In this document: piece by piece, positions 31,150-36,051 of the stretch | Layout: the number at the start of each line of letters is the position of its first letter | How positions within the stretch are numbered: the first letter of the stretch is position 1 | Assembly (NCBI GenBank): GCA_964499425.1 | Contig: CAZCLD010000008.1 | Span: forward strand, 1-36,051 | DNA length: 36,051 nt | Reading direction: 5' to 3' | Source of the DNA: JAQBYK01 sp964499425 | Lineage (GTDB): Bacteria > Patescibacteriota > Gracilibacteria > UBA1369 > LOWO2-01-FULL-3 | Position numbers and translations under genes: made by a program | Notes under the pieces: generated by a model | The model's database searches: none | What the model saw: only the letters and a program-made list of their open reading frames with translations | What the model was told of the DNA's origin: nothing

Positions 31150-34050
31150 ATGTCTCACGACAAAATTGCAGTCAAAGGAGCGAGGATCCACAATCTTCAG
31201 AACATTGATGTCGAAATTCCCAGAGATAAATTTACGGTTATAACCGGGTTATCCGGCTCTGGTAAGTCATCTCTGGCATTTGACACAATCTATGCAGAGG
31301 GACAAAGGAGATACGTAGAGAGTCTTTCAACATACGCTCGCAATTTCCTTCAACTGATGGAAAAACCAGATGTAGAATCAATAGAAGGACTTTCGCCTGC
31401 AATTTCTATTGATCAGAAAACTGCACCTAGAAATCCTCGTTCAACAGTAGGGACGGTTACTGAGATATATGACTTTTTGAGACTATTATTTTCAAAAATT
31501 GGGAACCCACATTGTCCCAAGTGTAGTAAGCCCATAGAAAGACAATCACCTCAACAAATATTAGAGGAGGTTGCAAGTATGAAAAGTGGCAGCAAGATCC
31601 TCATTCTTGCGCCAATAGTAAGGGACAGAAAAGGGCAACACCTAAAAACAATAGATAGGATCAAAAAGGAAGGATTTGTCAGGTTGAGGGTGGACGGAGA
31701 AGTATACTCGATTTTAGATATCCCAGAAATTGATGAAAATAAAAGGCACAATATTGAGATCGTCGTGGATAGACTTGTAATAAAAGACTTAAAAAAGAAA
31801 ACTAAAAAACTCTCCTCTGGACAGGAAATTGATATGCCCAATCCTGACAGAAGCCGCTTGTCTGATTCGATAGAAACGGCCCTAAAATATGGGGAAGGTT
31901 TGGTATTGATCGCCAATCACGATAACGATGAGGAAAAGATATATTCTGAGCACTTCGCCTGTGCTAAATGTCAGATAAACGTACCCGAAATATCTCCACG
32001 GAGCTTCTCTTTTAATAGTCCCCATGGTGCCTGTCCCGAATGTCATGGGCTCGGGACTAAACTGGAAATAGATCCTGGGTTAGTAATTCCGAATGATAGC
32101 TTAACTCTAGCAGAAGGAGCGATTATGCCATGGTCTACCACCACTTCTCATCTAACTTGGTATAACAAGATTTTACAAAGTGTTGCAAAGACCCATAAAT
32201 TCTCGATGAATACCACGATCAGAAAACTCCCGGAAGAGGCTCTAAAAATAGTTTTATATGGGGACAAGGATCGCAAGTATAAAGTCAAAATTAATGAAGA
32301 TAATACCAATCCAGACGCCGCATTTTCAGGAGAATATGAGACCTCCTTTGAAGGGGTGATACCCAATCTCGAGCGGCGCTATCTTGAAACTGACTCAGAT
32401 TACGTAAGAAAAAAAATAGAGGGGTATATGCGTATCTTGAAATGCCCAACATGCGAAGGCAAAAGGCTAAAACCCGAAATCCTGGCAGTACAGATCAATG
32501 AGATCTCAATCATCGATGTCACAGCGTTATCCATCCAAAAAGCTATAAATTTCTTTAAGGAGCTAAAATTAAGTCCTATGAAACAGGAAATTGCTAGGCA
32601 AATTCTACGGGAAATCCAAAATCGCCTTCAATTCCTAGAGAACGTGGGTTTGTCCTATCTTACCCTGGATAGGGCCGCAAACACTCTTTCAGGTGGTGAG
32701 GCTCAGAGAATTAGATTGGCTACCCAAATTGGATCTCGTCTTTCAGGCGTTATATACGTTCTAGATGAGCCAAGCATCGGTTTACATCAAAACGACAACG
32801 ACAAGCTAATTAAAACACTAATTAATCTCAGAGATATAGGAAATACAGTGATTGTCGTGGAACACGATGTGGATACAATGCTAACTGCTGACCATATACT
32901 TGATATTGGGCCTGGTGCGGGAAAAAATGGAGGAAAAATTGTGGCATCGGGTACACCAGAGGAAATTACCAAAAACAAGAATTCAGTTACAGGTAAATAC
33001 TTGTCTGGAAAACTTGAAATCCCAATTCCAAAAAAGAGGAGGAAGGGAAATAGCAGCAAATTAACCATAGTGAATGCGACTGAGCATAATCTCAAAGAGA
33101 TAACAGTAGATTTTCCTCTGGGCACTTTTATAGGTGTTACAGGAGTATCTGGCTCAGGGAAATCCACTTTGATCAATGATATTTTGGTGAGAAGAGTATC
33201 AAAAGAGCTTTATAATTCGAAAGCACTACCAGGAGCGCATGAGGAAATAAAGGGTATAGAAAATCTCGATAAAATAATTAATATTGATCAATCTCCAATC
33301 GGACGTACACCCCGTTCTAATCCGGCAACATACACCGGGGTATTCACTGATATAAGGGAATTATTTGCTCAGACGCCAGAAGCAAAGCTAAGAGGATACA
33401 AAGCAGGAAGATTTAGTTTCAATGTAAAAGGGGGCAGGTGTGAGGCCTGTAGAGGGGATGGCATCAAAAAAATAGAAATGCACTTTTTACCGGATATCTA
33501 CGTCCCCTGCGAAACATGCAAAGGCAAAAGATACAATGAAGATGCACTAGAGATTCGATACAGAGGGAGGAATATCCATGAAGTTCTCGAAATGACAGTC
33601 GAAGAAGCTTTAGAATTCTTTCAAGCTATACCAAGTGTTAAAACCAAATTAACAACGCTAAATGATGTAGGTCTAGGGTATATTCACCTTGGGCAGTCTG
33701 CTACAACTCTTTCAGGAGGTGAGGCTCAACGTATTAAATTAGCAACAGAACTTTCCAAGCGTTCAACGGGTAAAACCCTCTATGTACTTGATGAACCAAC
33801 TACGGGTTTACATTTCGATGATGTGAAAAAGCTCCTCAGTGTACTTCAGAAACTGGTTGATAAGGGAAATACCGTCTTAGTAATAGAACATAACTTAGAT
33901 GTAATAAAATCTGTTGATCATATTATTGATCTTGGTCCAGATGGAGGAGATGAAGGGGGAGAAATAGTTGCCCATGGAAGACCAGAAGAATTAATCCAAG
34001 CAAAAAACTCTTACACAGGAAAATGGCTTAAAAAGATTATCAAGAAGTAA
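31150..34050 (+). CDS. uvrA: Excinuclease ABC subunit A
   Basis: This 966-residue UvrA recognises DNA damage in nucleotide excision repair and loads UvrB. Two ABC ATPase modules are complete: Walker A GLSGSGKS (residues 33-40) and GVSGSGKS (665-672), with signatures TLSGGEAQRIRLA and TLSGGEAQRIKLA and Walker B VLDEPSIGLH and VLDEPTTGLH. The zinc modules are present (CxxC pairs in CAKCQINVPEISPRSFSFNSP with CPECHGLG, and CEACRGDG with CETCKGKRYN). The PxSTVGTVTEIYDFLRLLF segment is intact. Length is slightly above average. The ATG at 31150 follows a 62-bp gap that includes a tandem TGCGTAAT repeat but no clear promoter. uvrB and uvrC are not in the window. Confidence 0.97.
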   Translation: MSHDKIAVKGARIHNLQNIDVEIPRDKFTVITGLSGSGKSSLAFDTIYAEGQRRYVESLSTYARNFLQLMEKPDVESIEGLSPAISIDQKTAPRNPRSTVGTVTEIYDFLRLLFSKIGNPHCPKCSKPIERQSPQQILEEVASMKSGSKILILAPIVRDRKGQHLKTIDRIKKEGFVRLRVDGEVYSILDIPEIDENKRHNIEIVVDRLVIKDLKKKTKKLSSGQEIDMPNPDRSRLSDSIETALKYGEGLVLIANHDNDEEKIYSEHFACAKCQINVPEISPRSFSFNSPHGACPECHGLGTKLEIDPGLVIPNDSLTLAEGAIMPWSTTTSHLTWYNKILQSVAKTHKFSMNTTIRKLPEEALKIVLYGDKDRKYKVKINEDNTNPDAAFSGEYETSFEGVIPNLERRYLETDSDYVRKKIEGYMRILKCPTCEGKRLKPEILAVQINEISIIDVTALSIQKAINFFKELKLSPMKQEIARQILREIQNRLQFLENVGLSYLTLDRAANTLSGGEAQRIRLATQIGSRLSGVIYVLDEPSIGLHQNDNDKLIKTLINLRDIGNTVIVVEHDVDTMLTADHILDIGPGAGKNGGKIVASGTPEEITKNKNSVTGKYLSGKLEIPIPKKRRKGNSSKLTIVNATEHNLKEITVDFPLGTFIGVTGVSGSGKSTLINDILVRRVSKELYNSKALPGAHEEIKGIENLDKIINIDQSPIGRTPRSNPATYTGVFTDIRELFAQTPEAKLRGYKAGRFSFNVKGGRCEACRGDGIKKIEMHFLPDIYVPCETCKGKRYNEDALEIRYRGRNIHEVLEMTVEEALEFFQAIPSVKTKLTTLNDVGLGYIHLGQSATTLSGGEAQRIKLATELSKRSTGKTLYVLDEPTTGLHFDDVKKLLSVLQKLVDKGNTVLVIEHNLDVIKSVDHIIDLGPDGGDEGGEIVAHGRPEELIQAKNSYTGKWLKKIIKK

Positions 34051-34108
34051 AACAGCATTTCCAAACAAGTAAACCAAATTTAACACCCACTAATTAGATT
34101 TAGTAGGA

Positions 34109-34224
34109 TTAAGTAAAATTAAGCTAAGTTTAATAAAATTAAGTCAAATAGCCTAAATTAAAAACCTGTTTAAGGATATGGATATAAAATTAAGCAAAGT
34201 TTAATAAAGTTAAGCCAAATTAAA
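34109..34224. repeat. Iteron-like array with two 35-bp direct repeats
   Basis: A 35-bp sequence at 34115-34149 recurs at 34186-34220 with three mismatches, 71 bp apart. Each copy contains three TTAAG/TTAAT words about 10 bp apart (helical phase). Extra TTAAG words stand at 34109 and 34170, and TTAAA at 34158 and 34220. Confidence 0.85.
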
Positions 34225-34241
34225 TCAACTTTACAAAACCA

Positions 34242-34270
34242 TTGAAAAATTGTGCTCGCTATGGTAAGGT
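34242..34270 (+). promoter_or_regulatory. Possible extended -10 promoter between the two repeat blocks
   Basis: TTGAAA (34242-34247) and TAAGGT (34265-34270) are 17 bp apart, with TGG before the -10. If used, the leader to the HTH gene is about 110 bases and contains the second repeat block, so a protein bound there could block it. Confidence 0.35.
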
Positions 34271-34345
34271 TTGCCCATCAAAATGTTGCTTAAAAACAAG
34301 GAGAATGTTGTAAATAGCGTTAAACAGTGCTAAAATCCTCTCAAA

Positions 34346-34386
34346 TTAAGAAAAATTAAGTAAGGTTGAATTAAATTAAGCCAAAT
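34346..34386. repeat. Second TTAAG block, abutting the HTH start codon
   Basis: TTAAG words occur at 34346, 34356 and 34376, with TTAAA at 34371. The last 14 bases (34373-34386) match the end of the 35-bp repeats (AAATTAAGCCAAAT) and stop one base before the ATG at 34388, a good position for autorepression. Confidence 0.75.
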
Positions 34387-34387
34387 A

Positions 34388-34687
34388 ATGATTGAGAAAT
34401 TCTTTACCACTGAGCAAGTTGCAAATATTCTCCAAATGCACCCCTTTACCATTCTGAAATTCATCAGAGAAGGAAAGCTCAAGGGTCTCAAACTTGGAAG
34501 AGTTTACCGCATCAAAGAAAGTGATGTTAAGGAATTTTTGGAATCCAAAATGACCAACTCAAAGAGTATTGAGCAGAAACCGAAAAGAATCAAAGCTGAA
34601 AAGAAAAATCCTACTAGAAATCACTACGATTTAGATCAGGAAAAAGAAAAAGATAAGGAGGAAGGGGAGCACTACTATACTATTTAG
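34388..34687 (+). CDS. Small excisionase/MerR-type helix-turn-helix DNA-binding protein
   Basis: This 99-residue protein has an N-terminal HTH_17-type (excisionase family) domain at residues 3-52: FFTTEQVANILQMHPFTILKFIREGKLKGLKLGRVYRI with the closing ESDVKEFLES. These domains bind short AT-rich sites, often in tandem, in excisionases, plasmid regulators and stress switches. The rest is a highly charged Lys/Glu tail ending HYYTI. The array of TTAAG repeats directly upstream, the last copy touching its start codon, suggests that the protein binds there and controls its own gene or a DNA transaction. No integrase or replication gene is adjacent. Downstream, a small zinc-ribbon gene follows within 25 bp. 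Confidence 0.85.
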   Translation: MIEKFFTTEQVANILQMHPFTILKFIREGKLKGLKLGRVYRIKESDVKEFLESKMTNSKSIEQKPKRIKAEKKNPTRNHYDLDQEKEKDKEEGEHYYTI

Positions 34688-34700
34688 ATTCATTTGAATC
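34687..34700. repeat. 14-bp palindrome between the HTH and zinc-ribbon genes
   Basis: GATTCA and TGAATC are separated by two bases, starting at the last base of the HTH stop codon. It could be a small operator, or chance. Confidence 0.3.
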
Positions 34701-34711
34701 CCCTCATTCCT

Positions 34712-34888
34712 ATGATCATACACTGTCTTTCATGTGGTAAATCAATTTCGAGCAATTGTAATTGCTGTCCTTATTGTTTATCTGAGATGAGCGAGCTTAC
34801 GTTGGAGCTTAACGGCATTCAAACTCGAGCTAACCTCAATTTGAAGGAAAAAATGAAAGACCTTGTCTTAGGATTAGTACATAAATAA
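34712..34888 (+). CDS. Tiny zinc-ribbon protein (unrecognised)
   Basis: The ATG at 34712 gives 58 residues. An upstream in-frame TTG at 34694 would add six. Two cysteine knuckles, C5-x2-C8 and C19-x2-C22 (with C16 and C18 between), make a compact zinc ribbon (HCLSCGKSI and CCPYC). The C-terminal half is Leu/Lys-rich (LELNGIQTRANLNLKEKMKDL) and probably helical. It lies 24 bp after the HTH gene and before the terminator, so the two form a probable operon. It may partner the HTH protein or RNA polymerase. The function cannot be read from the sequence. Confidence 0.6.
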   Translation: MIIHCLSCGKSISSNCNCCPYCLSEMSELTLELNGIQTRANLNLKEKMKDLVLGLVHK

Positions 34889-34962
34889 ACCGTTTTTATA
34901 AAAATCTCCAATGCCCTAATAATCCGCTGCCCGCGGATAAAAACCTAGAAAAGCCCTAAAAG

Positions 34963-34988
34963 CTCCCCACTAAACTGGGGAGTTTTTA
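34963..34988 (+). terminator. Intrinsic terminator, probably bidirectional
   Basis: CTCCCCA (34963-34969) and TGGGGAG (34976-34982) form a 7-bp GC-rich stem with a 6-base loop, followed by TTTTTATT. On the minus strand the same stem is followed by CTTTT. It separates the HTH/zinc-ribbon pair from the convergent gene ending at 34989. Confidence 0.9.
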
Positions 34989-36051
34989 TTAGCTGCCTGG
35001 GCATTGTCTATCTCTCATCATTTTAACTCCCTGCTCAATCTTATTAAGCTGGGGATAGGTATTTTGAATTATCTCGATGAAGCCATCACTCTTGGGGGAC
35101 GGAGTATTTCTTCCATCTAGGACATTTACAAAGTTTTCAACAGTTTCATCACTAAGATTACTGTACAGGGTTGTAAAATCAGCAATCATGGTTCGTTTGA
35201 TCACGTCCGTCTCAAAGAGTTCTTCTGCGACAGCAAAAGTCCCTGCTACACTTTCATTGCTGGGGATAGCCCCCTTGGGCATATTCTTAGAGGTATAGTC
35301 TGCAATATCACTTACCCCCTCAGTGAATTCAACACCATTTAGATTCGCTGTGACAAAGGATTTAGCGTAGGCAGCCAAAGACATCTCACCCTTAATCAAC
35401 TTGGTTATACCCATTTTACTACCCGTATCAGCAATAATATCGCCACTTGCTGACCATTCATCGGCAAAATCAGAGGAACCGGCTCCATCCTTGAAGTGTT
35501 GTATGAATTCGTCCCACTTTTCGCCTACCGCCTTCCAGGAACCATTTTCGCATTCATCCTTATAAGATCCCTTTCTTTCCTTGTACTTACTCTCCAGAAC
35601 AAGAAACAACTGATCCAATTCTTCCTGTGTCAAAAAATCAGCACTTACATACTTACTTCTCATTTTGTTATAAATTGAATCCCGATTAGCCTCTGAAGCC
35701 TCTTTGAAGAATTGATGCTTCAAAATGTCATTTGGTAGATTGGCAATCACACCACCATCAACAATATGTCTAACATAATAAATCTCGATGGTTATCTTAT
35801 GAAACGCCTCTTTTAAATCTGGCAGTTTCTGAGTATTGCAGGTCAAGAAGGCACCTCTAATCTTTTTCCTGACTTGATCCTGTTGTTTCACAAGCCCAAT
35901 TACATCGCTAGAATGACACTGATTACGACTTAGTATATCTTTCCAAGGCTCTACAATACCCTCTTTTAAGTCGTCGTTATAAATCTCAGAATCCCAGAAC
36001 AAAGCAAAATCAAAACCACCCTTCTTGATACATGATCCAACACTCAGATTA
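34989..36051 (-). CDS. Unrecognised protein, 5' end cut by window edge
   Basis: The minus-strand frame stays open from the right edge to a stop at 34989 (354 codons visible). The TTG at 36002 could be read as a start, but in-frame sequence (NLSVGSCIKKGGFDF) continues upstream with no ATG before the edge, so the true start is probably outside the window. I recognise no family. The visible part is mostly helical, soluble, and rich in Asp, Lys and Ser, with scattered cysteines (GSCIKK, RNQCHSS, FLTCNTQ, DECENG, RQCPGS at the end). Paired cysteines and the absence of membrane helices would fit an exported protein with disulphides. That is only a guess, since no signal peptide can be seen. It ends 1 bp after the bidirectional terminator. 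Confidence 0.7.
   Translation of the reverse strand, partial: NLSVGSCIKKGGFDFALFWDSEIYNDDLKEGIVEPWKDILSRNQCHSSDVIGLVKQQDQVRKKIRGAFLTCNTQKLPDLKEAFHKITIEIYYVRHIVDGGVIANLPNDILKHQFFKEASEANRDSIYNKMRSKYVSADFLTQEELDQLFLVLESKYKERKGSYKDECENGSWKAVGEKWDEFIQHFKDGAGSSDFADEWSASGDIIADTGSKMGITKLIKGEMSLAAYAKSFVTANLNGVEFTEGVSDIADYTSKNMPKGAIPSNESVAGTFAVAEELFETDVIKRTMIADFTTLYSNLSDETVENFVNVLDGRNTPSPKSDGFIEIIQNTYPQLNKIEQGVKMMRDRQCPGS

Larger units (their letters stand above)
34051..34387. other. 337-bp AT-rich region with iteron-like TTAAG array; no gene seen
   Basis: The gap between uvrA and the HTH gene has no ORF of note. It is dominated by (A)ATTAAG words at about 10-bp spacing in two blocks (34109-34224 and 34346-34386), with a less repetitive stretch between them that may hold a promoter (TTGAAA 34242-34247, 17 bp, TAAGGT 34265-34270 preceded by TGG). 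No DnaA box of the TTATCCACA type is seen. Confidence 0.7.

Noticed and set aside
34299..34314. AAGGAG followed by ATG-TTG-TAA, a possible two-codon leader ORF before the HTH gene
   Set aside because: The SD-to-ATG spacing is only one to two bases, and this genome rarely uses SD sites, so it is probably chance.
34051..34390. Chromosomal origin (oriC) near recF and the TTAAG array
   Set aside because: There are no DnaA boxes, dnaA, dnaN or gyrB in the window. Iterons alone are not enough, so I list it only as a possibility to test.
36000..36002. TTG at 36000-36002 as the start of the right-edge gene
   Set aside because: The frame stays open with protein-like sequence to the edge, and no promoter or ribosome site supports the TTG.
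1..36051. UGA reassigned to glycine as in Gracilibacteria/Absconditabacteria
   Set aside because: pgsA, the first and last cluster genes and prsW end at TGA at sensible positions, and the conserved proteins contain no in-frame TGA.
1..36051. tRNA, rRNA, CRISPR array, insertion sequence or prophage
   Set aside because: Reading both strands by eye I saw no tRNA arm pattern, no repeat-spacer array, no transposase and no phage structural genes. A covariance-model scan would be needed to exclude small RNAs.

Overview
The window looks like a chromosomal contig from an uncultivated, streamlined bacterium, most likely of the Candidate Phyla Radiation (Patescibacteria). Peregrinibacteria or a relative is my best guess, at low confidence. 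The reasons are tight packing with overlapping gene ends, AT-rich DNA, short leaders almost without Shine-Dalgarno sites, a giant surface protein with SLH domains and Cys/Asp-rich repeats, and a VirB6-like secretion cluster full of very large unrecognised proteins. UGA acts as a stop codon in pgsA, prsW and two cluster genes, so the UGA=Gly code of Gracilibacteria/Absconditabacteria is not used. I found no tRNA, rRNA, CRISPR array or insertion sequence. One 100-N assembly gap lies at 8234-8333.

Layout. 1-2442: a sugar-1-phosphate nucleotidylyltransferase cut by the left edge, divergent from pgsA and an NAD-binding SDR protein. 2434-4577: two tandem PurP-type (archaeal-style) FAICAR synthetase paralogues. 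4639-9625: uppP, divergent from a very large membrane-anchored SLH surface protein whose gene is broken by the gap. 9622-12692: purH, yidD and a LysM/M23 peptidase, all on the minus strand. 12693-14083: a structured intergenic region, then rpsF (S6 with a long acidic/basic repeat tail) and rpsR. 14135-15025: an HNH protein. 15430-27285: six collinear plus-strand genes with a VirB6/TrbL-like membrane protein at their centre; the last ends in what looks like a divergent RelA/SpoT-type nucleotidyltransferase domain. 27254-34050: housekeeping genes thrS, recF, prsW and uvrA. 34051-34982: an AT-rich iteron-like array running up to the start of a small excisionase-type HTH gene, a tiny zinc-ribbon gene and a bidirectional terminator. 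34989-36051: an unrecognised protein cut by the right edge.

How the genes work together. PurP and PurH both cover the AICAR-to-FAICAR step, one using formate and ATP, the other 10-formyl-tetrahydrofolate. UppP, PgsA, YidD, the LysM/M23 enzyme and the nucleotidylyltransferase serve envelope assembly, and the SLH protein is displayed on that envelope. RecF and UvrA serve DNA repair. The 15.4-27.3 kb cluster is the least explained part and the best candidate for an undescribed system: a membrane channel-like protein with large soluble partners, one of them possibly making or mimicking an alarmone.

A theme across the window is promoter architecture. Several genes start 6-35 bases downstream of a -10 hexamer, often of the extended TGn type and often with a -35 element 16-17 bp upstream, and have no ribosome binding site.
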